A DNA stretch of 64,000 bases from Megamerina dolium (lineage: Eukaryota; Arthropoda; Insecta; Diptera; Megamerinidae), in NCBI GenBank assembly GCA_963854835.1, contig OY978525.1, positions 92,036,136-92,100,135 on the forward strand, in the 5' to 3' direction. The notes under the pieces were generated by a model, which saw nothing but the letters and a program-made list of their open reading frames with translations, searched no databases and was not told where the DNA came from. Every line of letters starts with the position of its first letter. The stretch's first letter is position 1. The translations under genes and the position numbers were made by a program. Positions 38,929 to 50,153 of this stretch are shown here, one piece after another.

Positions 38929-41900
38929 TATACGTACATACATATATTCAGTAGCAGTGAGAATAATGACATTTATTTGAGAAATGACTGAATAAATATG
39001 TCGTCGATGATGAGTATCTGTTTGAGTGTTGCAGAGAGCAAAGAGTAATAGAGAAAATTGCAGAGATATTGTGAAAAGAGAAAGAAAGAGTAAAGAAAAA
39101 AAGACACCGTTGAAGCAAGTACATATAATTCATACCATCAAGAATGGAATGGAATTCTCAAAAGCTGAAAACAAGAAAACAATTCTAAACAATTAAACAA
39201 TCAATGTTGTATGCTGTTGATGATGATGTTGTATTGACAATATAGTAGTATGTCGGTATACCATACAAGACTGTCTAGACTCCAGAGAGCGCATAAAATC
39301 ATAAGAACACTTAAAAACTATTATGATGATGTTTATTATGATTAGTTAATAATACGCTATCATAAGAAGATGAGATTATGGAAAGGAGTACCTAAGATGC
39401 AGAACATAAACATACATATATATGTAGTGACGAAGGATATATGATATTGCAAGCAAGGGTTTTAACTACATATGACAATAAATATTTCCAAATTGATTAT
39501 ATTTATGAATATGGTGGTAGTTATGTGGCAATAATAATTATGGTAATGATTAGCATAAATTCTCAAATGATAAAAACAATTCTTTGTTTTTTTTTTTTTT
39601 TTTGAATATGTTATAAATCAATTTTTACAAACATATATAAGTAAGCTCATTTCTGGTCATTTATACTTATTTAAATATTCACGCTATTCGATCTAATATT
39701 TTGAGCAATTTTACCCAATTGTTGTTTGCTTTGAAGAAGAAATAATGTCAATAGAATAAGAGAGTAAACAGGCCAACTCTAATTGAACTTCATTATATAC
39801 ATTTTAAATACAATCATTAGTAAAAAAATGTAATTAATTTCAAAATTACAAAATTCCTTTAAGTAGGTTTTTGACGGTGATAATTTTGAGTTAAAAATTG
39901 GTAAATTATTCGATCGTAAGTGAACGACAGAACTGAAGAACTGAAATAGAATAAATGAACTGAAATTGCAACAATGTTTAATCAAACACCGTTGGCTATA
40001 TTCATGGTAGTTATTAGTTAAAACCCTTAACGATGATGGATACATATATTTTCAAGGATAATATTACGACAAACGGAATAAATAAGAATATAAAACGTGT
40101 CATCTTTATATTCATTGCTTTCTACTCGCTCCAAAAATTATATCCAAGTTAGTACCAAAAAGTCGAGCAATATCATCAGTATCCAATATATGCAATATAC
40201 GATTTCGTACATAAGCAACTAAAACTGCTAAAAAGGCATGAAGTTCTATGCTGATATTAAAATTCAAATATTTCCTGCTATAAAATAATCTAGAGTGACA
40301 AACCTATGATTTCTACGAATTAAATATCATGGCGACCAGATATTTATGTGTATGAAGTAGGCAAAATAATGGTACCAGAAGGCAAAGCCAATGCCGATTG
40401 CCGAAATCTGATGAAGAATGTGATAATAGATTAAGGTAACCGTCTAATTAATATAGATTTCATTGGACAAAAAGATAATGTATAGGTGATGAAAGTGTTG
40501 TATTAATATTTTGGAGTGCTCTTATAAGAATCTCATATCGATCACAAATTGTGGCATGGTTGAAAACTGAAATTAATGAAACTATTATCTTAAAAATGCA
40601 AAATGAACTAAATTTTTCAGACTGTGCTGAATTTTCTGAATTTTACAAGAGAGAGTTTTTAAATTTATGAGTAACAGCGGTAAATCAACAATCACTCAAT
40701 CAATTGGACGAATTTAAGAATTTTGAAGATTAAATTTGGGTTTTTTCTTCCTTCAGAAAAATGAGCTTATAAGAATATTTTGTATATTTCTTAGTTTTTC
40801 TTCATTCCCTCAAAACCTTCAAATTCAAACTCTACAAAAATATTACGCAATATGTTATCTACTAAAATACCACGGTCTTGGTGGTGCATTTAACTTCATT
40901 TTATCTTAAATAGACTTAAGCGGATATTGCTTTTGACCATAGATTTTTTATATTGTATATCAAAAAATATTTATTTAAAATATTTGAATTTATTTTATAC
41001 CTATTTATACAAAGTTTATATAGTATAGTATAGAATCGGCGAATATATCCATCCCAACGACCCTACAATTGCCCGGAACGGACATTTTTAAATAATAACA
41101 ATTTTTAATTCATTTACACTCAATTATACATTAAAAAGGAATAATTTTACTTTTAGCAGTTTTTCATTACACATTTTTGTATGGGCGCTCCTTCAAAAGG
41201 CAGAGTTAGTGGTTAAACATGTTGGAGAAAATGTTGGGGTATAAAAGTTAATGGGGGCTGGTTATGTACGTATTATGGGGAGGGTTTAAGACAATTTTTT
41301 TTTATTTGTATTTTGTACGGGATTCTCGTAGAAATACGGGGTGTGTATATTCGGAAATAATATTATGGAAGATAAGTTAGTGGAAGTCATCTTAATATTT
41401 GATTTCTCTGAGTTCGATTGCTGAGCACCTGTGTGGTTTTATGTTTGGAAATAATGTTTAGTCTGTTATACATTTTACTGCCCCAAGAAGAGATTTCTTG
41501 TCAGCTATGGGGCTATTTGTCGACTTTCATGTGTTCTTGGGATAATTTTGTACGGGCGCTGCCTTTAGAAGTGAGGATAGGATGTTAGAGGGTGTTGGGT
41601 GCAAACTTGAAGTGGTATCGCCCATAGATTTTTTCATCCTCTAGATACATTCTGGGCCGAAGAGTGCAGATTATATAGAACGCCTATTTTGAAAGGGATA
41701 TCCCCTGAAGAGTGGAACAAGAAAAAATTATGTTTTGAAGAAATATTTGAAAAAAAAAATTAATAGTACTCCGTCATACATTTCCTCCCTCAAGCTAAAT
41801 GCCACTCCTAGGAGCTTCTTGTATATTTTATCCCATTTTATTGACTTTGATCTTGATGTGGCGCTATTTAGCCCATCCGATCTCCACCATTTTCTGGCTC

Positions 41901-44405
41901 ATGCATTTTTTTGGGGGTAAATATTGCAAATGAAAAATCGTGTGCCATACTACAGCGAATGTACATTTTAAAGTCTTTGAAACAACTACAATATATTACA
42001 CATTTGGTACACAAATATAATAATACAAGTATGATAAGTAGACTTTGGATGCCATAATATAGTAATTAGAGCGATATCAAATCTTTACTTGCACTAGTAC
42101 TTAATTAATAATTGCTTCACTACTTTTCAAAAAGAATAACAATTCCAATGACGAAGAAAACAAATAGAACTCAATACAAGATTGGTGGTCAGGTTGGATC
42201 GGCTGTCTTTTATAATTTTTATTTTTTTTTTTTTTGTTTATGTCGGCAACATTTTCTACTACACACAGAAACAGATATAGGTACATACCAATTCCATATT
42301 ATTTAAATTTTTTTGTGGTATTGTTTTGTAAATATTTATTAGTATTTAGTATGTAAGAAGAAGGCTGCTGCTGCCATTGACGCTATGTAGTATTTTGTTT
42401 TCAAATTTCTTTTATGGTGGTCACATAGAAATTATACTCAATTCGTTAAGTGCTTCAATTAGCGCTTTCATTGTAATATTTGCGTAAAGTCATGGTAATT
42501 TGTGCTATACATGGAATGGCTCCAGTTGATTTCCCTCTGCATATATGCCTATGCATACCATATCATTGCTATATGAGAGTTGTTATTGGGTTTATTGTTG
42601 AATCGGAATGGAATCAATGATTGCTGATCAAGCGATTTATTGATGGTGTAACGGCAGTTCAAGTTTTGAACTTTTAAAATGGAATTTCTTTTTTTCGTTT
42701 TGTTTAAATGCAGATTATATACATAACATATATGTATGTGTGTATATTAAGATGCCTCACAAAAATGTAGGTACTGAATGAATGAAAAAAATGACATCTT
42801 ATTACTATGCATGTATATAGCACTATATAGTATGATATTTATTTTGTTTGTTTGGAAGGTGAGCTACCTTAATGTATACGCTCTTTTAACAAATATTTAC
42901 AATTCAATAGTATTTGCGTATAATAATCCATAACAAATACAGGCGTGTATAAACACACAATAATACTGTGAGAATATCTTTATTCGTTTTCTTTCTTTTG
43001 CTAGTTTTTAATAGAAATTCAAATAAAAATATTACAAATAAAAAAAAAGCATACAATTTTAACTATGAAAATTTTAGATGGGAAAAAATGAGCACTTAAA
43101 TTTAGTGGCATCACAAATATTTATATCAAAATAAGAAATGTATAGTATATGAATTTTTATAAAATTCTCATAACTAGAATTAAATCTAGTTGCAAGTACT
43201 ACAACACATTAGCACTCTTATCCGTTGATTTTTCCGCTGTGTATCATTGTACCGTTTATAGTTAATGAACTTAATGACAACTAAAAGGATAAACGTGTTC
43301 TATTTGTAGTCGCCACAAGTGCGTTAATGTGTTTTTCTAATATTTCTTTGTTTTATTCATCTCATTTCATGTCGTCTCTATGCCTTTCTCTCGCACACTT
43401 TTACATCTTATAACGTCTTTGTAATTGCTATTGTTTTCACAACTTTTATACGAAATAAATACAGTTGTTGGCATCATACGATTCACCTCTGTCATGACCA
43501 CGTAGTCTCAATTGCCAACTAATTTGTTGAAAATTGAAATTTGAACATTGTATGTCTATACAACCTGTAGGCTGATAAACAATAATACAATGTAAGCAAC
43601 ATTGGTGGATTACTGGTTCTTATTACTAAGTGAGATGGAAGAGAGATATTTGATATAACATAAAGTCGAAAACATTTCAACATTTTGTTTAAGAAAATGT
43701 TGTAAAAATGTATAATTGTTATTAGTAAAAACGTATATGCTGCTTGCTTGATTATTAGTCCTGTAGTGCAGATGGAATTGTAATCCTCCATTTTGTTCAT
43801 TCAAAGTAAATAATGGAGATTTTTTGTTTTCAAGCTCTTCAAAGATTTTCTGGGTTTATCTTGAAAGCAAAATTTCTTAAATCATAATTCCCAAATACGT
43901 TTACGTAAAGTTAGACGTGGTGCATACTTTTAGGTCGTACCTGGTATCGTTAGCTGAAGCAAGGAATTATATCATCAAATAATCCTAGCAATGGCTATTG
44001 CTATATTACTTTTGAATAGAAGTAAGTTATGCGTGCTCGTTTCTTTGACTTTAATATTCAGAGGAATTTGAATTTTTATTTCTCCAATAGCTTGGAATTT
44101 CATACGGAAACCGGTGAGAAATGACTGGCTGAGTCTGAGAAACGGACTGCAACAGAAAGTATAAATACTTTTGATATCCTTGATGGCTGGTTTTTCTAAA
44201 AAATCAACTAAAAATTCGATCTGTATGCGAGTTGAGGTACATCGGTTAGGTCGACCATAAATATAGCGACTAAATAAAGCTAGAATAGCTATAGCGAAGA
44301 TACAAATCTATTTTTTTATAGAATTAAACAAATCCGTAAAACGATGTGAACTAAATCTTATTGTTGGATTATAAAAGCTGCAAAATACCAATTTCCTTCG
44401 ATTTT
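38929..44405. other. Long non-coding stretch
   Basis: No gene is supported. A 16-T run is near 39588-39603. The block 41160-41920 is more G-rich than its surroundings and includes a 61-codon frame (41735-41920); it looks like an old insertion, but I cannot assign a family. The block 40130-40740 also has mixed composition without a recognisable protein. The rest is AT-rich with short T runs (42217-42236). Confidence 0.5.
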
Positions 44406-44705
44406 TGGGGGCGTAGCTCAGTGATTAGTCCGTAGGTCTTCTGATCTGTAGGTCGAGGGCTCAATCCCTGGCTGAATGGTACCCACCACCACCCAACGGT
44501 ACAATTCACACTTTGCCATGAAAACGCTTCTAAAAGAGCTCTGTGATAATGCTCAGAAAAACTGATGCCATAGGCTTCTGCCATTTAGAACCGGCTAATA
44601 TAAGTAGGCCCCTTCTAACACTGTCGAAAAATTTATCATGCACAACCGTACTAGAAGAGAAGGTCGACGCAAGGGTTCTTCGGGACCTCTAAGTGACACA
44701 TATTT
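44406..44705 (+). mobile_element. tRNA-derived SINE, copy 4
   Basis: This is the best-preserved head: GGGGGCGTAGCTCAGTGATT, with box A (TAGCTCAGTGA, 44413-44423) and box B (GGGCTCAATCC, 44457-44467). The body shares GAATGGTACCCA, TTTGCCATGAAAA, GAGCTCTGTGATAATGCTCAGAAAAA, ACCGGCTAATATAAGTAGG and CTTCGGGACCTCTAA with the copy at 6.0 kb. It ends in a T-rich run near 44705. Box A here is close to the usual tRNA consensus. Confidence 0.85.
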
Positions 44706-46929
44706 TCTTTTTTCTTCATTTGGTAGAAATTAAATAGAAATCCATCCACTTTTCAAATCAAAATCATCAAATATCAACTAAAATAGTCATCCTTAGATAT
44801 ATGCATACTAATGCAGAATTACATATTGAAAAGTTCAAATAGAAAAGGCATTATCATCATCATCGTTGTTGTTGTTGTTGTTATTGTTGTTGAGCAAATT
44901 TAAGTAAGTCAACTCTTAATTGAGGGTTAAAAACTTCAACGAGACATGTAAATAGAAACGGCAACAGCAGCTACGTTAGAGTCATCATGGAATAGAAGTA
45001 AATTTGCGACGAGGAAGTTTACCCAGTCACAAGTGATTCAAATTCAGTTTCGTTATATCATACAGTGTACGTACATATCCGCTTAAACATACTCGAAGAC
45101 TCCAGTGTATAAATGTGTTTTTTTTTTCGTAGTATTTGTTGTTATTTTTTCACTTTTAACTTTTCGTGATGATCAAATTGTAGCAACTTGAAGCTGCCTT
45201 GCATGACTGCCTGTGTTTTACTTCCGAATATGTATGTGTATCCTTTCGAAAGTATATTTTTAATTGTTTATTGCTGTTTTTTTTTTACTCTTAACTTCTT
45301 AGTTTTATTTTCCTCTTAAGTTTGTTTGCGATGCGATTTTATTTTAATTATTATTATTATTTGATTCTTTTTTAATTTTTTATTTATATTTTATTCGTAA
45401 TAGTAAATATTTTCATATTTTTTATTCTCCACTGTAATTATTTGTATTGTATTATTATGCTTCCTTTTTTTTTGCACTATTCCATTATTATTGTTATTAT
45501 TATTTTTACTTATTTTTTTTTTTTGTGCATTAAAAATCACATTGAGCAGTTCATGCTTCAAATGTCATGTTGCACAATAACAATTGCATTTTGGTATGTC
45601 GAGAGAGTTAATGTATTGAAGAAAATGCTTTAGCAAACGTATAGTTGACATTTTTAATGAATATTTATACATTCTTATTATGAAATTTAACATGGAAGCG
45701 ATTTTTTAGATATTCATGTGAGGACTATGTCAATAAAAGTTTACTGTATCGGAACTTGCAAACCATATCAGCAATATGAGGACGAAATTGTATTGACTTG
45801 TGATAGTAATAATCATAAATCTATTAAATGGGATTTCTCGAAGTCATGAAAACTTGTTAAAAAAAAGCAATATTCTTAAAAGCACGTACACTAATCGTTA
45901 CACCACATAGAAAGGATAGCGCAAAGGAAATTGGGATCAATTGTAATGATCTAGGAACACTTCTGAGGTTGTATTACACCTTTTCTTCTTTCACCATAAT
46001 TATTTAAAATGATATGCATTATATTTATTTTGATCGCCTTCTCCGTTGTAGTGAATTTTCAAAAATATGCGTTTCTTATTTAGCTGTGTCAATATCCTCT
46101 AAATTCAACTACTCGGCCAATTTTGGTTTTAAGCACAAAGTAGGTAACTATTTTCCTGACATTATATCTATATGGTATTAGATAGTAGAAATTTCTCATG
46201 AATATTAAATAATACAGTATAACAACCATTTATGGATTCAATCAAACCAACTTCAAACGTTAGTATCCATGCGTGATAGTCAAACCCCAAGAGGATTTAA
46301 CTCCACCTTCTAACAATTTTTTTTTACTAAAGTTTCAATATTTTATTTGAAATTTAATTAATTTTTTATATATTGTACATAAATCCTGCCTTCAGACACC
46401 TATAGTAAAATTTTATGAGCAATTTTTTGTAGTATATTTTAACCCCTTAACTGTCATCTGAATGCGTCTTTTTAAAATAAGTTTCAACAAAGTTAATCAA
46501 AAAAGGCAGTTAGAGGGTTAAACTGTTTTACAGAAATTTTAAGCAGGAAATTTTACTAAGTATCACCAAAGGTGAAAAACTAATAATTATTAATTATTAA
46601 TAATTTATATTATTATTTATTATATTATTATTTATATATATTATTTATTTTGTATTGGTTGTTGATTTATAATTTGTAAGAATATTTTTAAATAAAGAAC
46701 TATATCTAACACACGATTTTTATGATTTGATATGAGCGTGAGCGCTCCGGAAAAGAAGTTAGAAAAGTGTCTTTTCTGACTCTATGGTTTTCTGGGTATA
46801 TATTAAGAAAAATAAACTTGGTTTTAGTATAATTTTGAAAAACAAATGTTTCAGTATATTAGTATAACTTTAAAATTTCTGTTTTTTAATCAAAAATTCA
46901 TATTTATATGAAGCACATTTTACATAGTA
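44706..46929. other. AT-rich non-coding stretch
   Basis: (TTG)n at about 44865-44893. From 45115 to 45535 the plus strand is very T-rich (TTATTATT and long T runs), and 46575-46650 is almost pure A/T. No gene is supported; open frames here are Ile/Phe-rich artefacts. Confidence 0.6.
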
Positions 46930-47660
46930 ATAGTAATCAAAGTATGCTCCATCGGAAGCTATGACATTTGCCCATCCTTCAGTCAACTATCAGATTCCAT
47001 TTCCAAAGAAGTGATTGTCTTTCAATGCACTCCAACTATAAAGCCAAATTTTAATACTTCCATAAGAAGCAAAGCGTTCTCCAGAAACTGCTGGCTGTCC
47101 TTCGAAATAGTTTTTCACCGACTGAACAATGTGTGATCTAGCATTGTCATGTTGAAAAATTAATTTTGTATGTCTGGTCCATTCTGGCCGTTTTTCTTTA
47201 ATTCTAGTCTATAGTCTATAGACATCGGAAATAATAGTTTCAGACGGTTACATAAACTTATAGCGCACAATACCTTTCACTCCCACAAAATGTGGGACCT
47301 CAACCTCAACACAATGAATATCTAGGTTGAAGCTTGGATTCTCATAATATATCAATTTTTTATCTTCAGTGACAATTCGATATAAAAATCCTATAAAAAT
47401 ATTCTTTGAAAAAGAGACTCACAAATGGTTTTACGGTTTTCCATCACTCATTCCTGAGACGATTTTCACGTGCTCTATCTTCTAAATAGAATTGACCACA
47501 ATTGACAATTTCTTTCGATTGGACAATAATCTGTATAGGTTTCCATAAACAAACGGTGGCTATTAGCTGCAATTTTCTTTTGATAAGAAAGTTTAGAAAA
47601 TCATATGTCAGAAGAGTTATTTTCCACGGAATCAGCTTGTACAAGTAACCTCCTTATAGT
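46930..47660 (-). mobile_element. Mariner transposase relic, internally deleted
   Basis: On the minus strand from about 47400: GFLYRIVTEDKKLIYYENP (first catalytic Asp region), PSETIISDVYRL, IKEKRPEWTRHTKL, IFQHDNARSHIVQSVKNYFEG (second Asp), then directly FASYGSIKIWLYSWSALKDNHFF and EGWANVIASDGAYFDYYY (C-terminal end). The stretch between NYFEG and the C-terminal part, which normally carries PHPPYSPDIAPSDY and the third Asp, is missing. Upstream, 47640-47450 is open and has a YLEDRARENR string that could be the N-terminal linker (usually DxEDKERxGRP). Stops elsewhere make it inactive. Confidence 0.85.
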
Positions 47661-48068
47661 ACGAAATCTAATGTGCACAAAACGTGTTTAGGGGGTGTTA
47701 TTGCGAAATACAAGTATATAGTATATATGTTATAGCCTATTAGCCTATAGCCTATTACTTACTTACATTACAATTTCTGTCGTCTGTCACTCTCGATATG
47801 AGAAAATATACAAAAAGTACGCGAACTGAAAACTTTCAGAAACCTGTAAATTAACATTCAGAGTACGCAATTGACAGCTGGATTTATTTGTCCACCAACG
47901 CTTTTCCTATCGAAAATTGTTAAAAGTTTTTTTTTGTTAGCGAACACACCTACTATTTTGTAAGTTGCATCGAGAAAAAATTCACAATAGAAAACAGCTG
48001 TTAATTTTCAGCAGTGTTGCCATCGAAAATTGTCCTAATCCTTTTTAATTTTGAGAATTAACCCTAGA

Positions 48069-48135
48069 GCTAATGCGGATTAGCTGCTGTTAATGCCTGA
48101 GTTAATTCGAATTAACTCGTTAATCCGGATTAACG
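48069..48135. repeat. Cluster of three TAAT-N4-ATTA palindromes
   Basis: GCTAAT-GCGG-ATTAGC (48069-48084), GAGTTAATTCGAATTAACTC (48099-48118, a perfect 20-bp palindrome) and CGTTAATCCGGATTAACG (48118-48135, a perfect 18-bp palindrome) follow each other in 67 bp. Each contains two homeodomain half-sites, TAAT and ATTA, four bases apart. The first and third include GGATTA, the form preferred by Bicoid/Otd-type (K50) homeodomains. Function is unproven. Confidence 0.7.
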
Positions 48136-48511
48136 CTGCCGTCTGTCTAGGCTATTAGTAAATTATTTGCGGGAGCATTTTTTTCTAAGCAGACGTTATG
48201 TGTAAGTATGTTTTTTTAAAAATAATTTTTCTTAATATTTGTTGCATGCAACATGTATGTAGATATATAAAAATAAAAATAAAATATAATGAAAACTGTA
48301 TGCGTTTGAAAAATTAAACAATGACATTGCAAGGACGTTTTTCAGTAAATCCATTACACCGTTAACAAATGTGGCACTCACACACATAGAGAACATGCCA
48401 TAAACACCATATATATATATATATTGGAACATATGCAACAGAAACAATATGCAGCAATGCGACAATACAATATTCACACACACTGATGAACGGTATATAC
48501 ATTAAGGTGGA

Positions 48512-48790
48512 TCACATAATATTCAACATAAATTTTATATGAGGAAGAATTAAATAGAAGCCATCCGTATAACAGACCTCCATTAATTTGTCCTCCTCAT
48601 TATTTTTTCCAAATATAATTACCTTCTTTCTACACTCCTTAGGAAGACTCCCATATAAAATAATCGGATATTCTTGAAAATTGACCATATCTACCCTGAA
48701 GTTGTCCCTAGAAAGGTGAGATGTTTGACCGATCCTCATTAATGTTTCATCCTCAACAGTTCCTCTGAACATACATACTCTACCTCTACT
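48512..48790 (-). other. Unassigned open reading frame
   Basis: About 92 open codons on the minus strand. The first ATG gives MFRGTVEDETLMRIGQ... and the frame ends HIKFMLNIM. Composition is balanced (acidic, basic and Cys residues, no low complexity), unlike most chance frames in this window. I recognise no domain and see no clear splice sites or promoter. It may be an exon of an unknown gene, a transposon piece, or chance. Confidence 0.25.
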
Positions 48791-48870
48791 TCCCAAGAGG
48801 CTACCCTTCGATGGTTTATATGGTTTATAAATACTGCAAAAGCAGGTTAGTGCATATCACAAATTTCTTT

Positions 48871-49035
48871 ACGCCTCCTTGAAGAGATATACTTGCAATT
48901 ATGCAAATTTTTTGTTTTTCGCTGATCTAGGTAGTCAAAATTTATCGCCATATGCCTCCTTGCAAGAGAATACTTTCAATTATCAAAAGGTTATGTTTTT
49001 CACTGAACCAAGTAATCAAAATTTATCTCCTTGCG
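48871..49035 (+). repeat. 81-bp tandem duplication, diverged
   Basis: Two units start at GCCTCCTTG (48873 and 48954) and end in GTAGTCAAAATTTATCGCC and GTAATCAAAATTTATCTCC. Period 81 keeps the reading frame (27 codons), giving a 71-codon plus-strand frame (48879-49091) with repeated FFADLGSQNLSP / FFTEPSNQNLSP strings. No family is recognised. Confidence 0.65.
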
Positions 49036-50040
49036 ATTTAACCCAACTTAATGTATACGTCTGTTGTGGTCCTGATTTACCAGCAGAGGAGTGAACTTCT
49101 GATTGTTGTTCTGATTCCTTCACTTATTTCTCTTCCTTTGGTCCTCTAAGGTGCACTGGAAATGAACAACAACGACGAATAGACAGCTGTACATTTATAA
49201 ACACATATACATAGTACACACACACATGTGGTTAAGGTTGTATGCTTGTGCATACATATATGCACTCACTACCGTACTTAGAGTAAAATTCTTTATGTCG
49301 CATGGTGCAACATGACAAAATGCCGAAATGCAATACTTCCTTACATTGGCAATGCGACTGTGGTGACAGTACTTAAATATCGAGTGGAAACAAAAAGAAA
49401 TCAACTATACTAAACACCTACACACGTTTATGCCTGTATGGCATTGAACATATGAATAAATATGTTCAAATTGACATGATGGGAACGTATGTTATTCTTT
49501 GCAATAACGAAAAATGAGGTTTTTGCGGTGGACCCAACAATTGAGGGTAGCAGATTTATACGTATGTGTGCGCATATGTTTACCTAAACATACACAGCAC
49601 TTGTGTACTTGTTTGTTGGTTTAGTTTTAATAACCTGCTATTAGAATACTATTACCATAGAGTTGATATTCTAATAAAGAGTATTTCATGAAGTCATATG
49701 CAGCAAGTCAAAGACGATACTTATATCAATACACACAAATATTCAATCACCTGAAGCTTCATACATTTGGATGTATGAAGATGATTTGATAGATATATCT
49801 GTAACCACACACAATTAAATTAATATGAAAATCGATTAAAGGCAAATGCAAAAAGGATATCACCATAAACTTAATATGTACTACGCTTGTTGTGTGTATG
49901 TGTGTTATATAGTTGCTCAAGGCATTAGTTATACATTGTAAACATTACAAAATCTAGCATCAATATACGACATTGTAAGGCAAATGAGAAGGAACATCTA
50001 CTTACTAATCAATTACCTATGGTATTTTTACAAATTAAAA

Positions 50041-50046
50041 TTTATT
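50041..50046 (-). other. Poly(A) signal of gene A
   Basis: AATAAA on the minus strand, about 108 bp downstream of the TAA stop of gene A, in an AT-rich 3' region. It is the first canonical signal after the stop. Confidence 0.5.
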
Positions 50047-50153
50047 AACGAAATTAGTGTGCTTAGGTTAAGTACATATATAAATCGTCTTAAATATAAT
50101 AATTTATATATTTAATTATAATTAATATTATTATATTCTATAATTAAATAGAC

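Larger units (their letters stand above)
47661..50153. other. Non-coding stretch downstream of gene A
   Basis: No gene is proven. Contents: a cluster of palindromes (48069-48135), an unassigned minus-strand ORF (48512-48790), an 81-bp tandem repeat (48871-49035), and a TA run (48408-48424). CAGCTGTT and CAGTGTTGCCATCG near 47990-48025 resemble elements found near fly housekeeping promoters, but no gene start follows. Confidence 0.45.

Noticed and set aside
48011..48137. A hAT-type element bounded by CAGTGTTGCC and AACGCTG
   Set aside because: The ends match at only a few positions and no 8-bp target-site duplication is visible.
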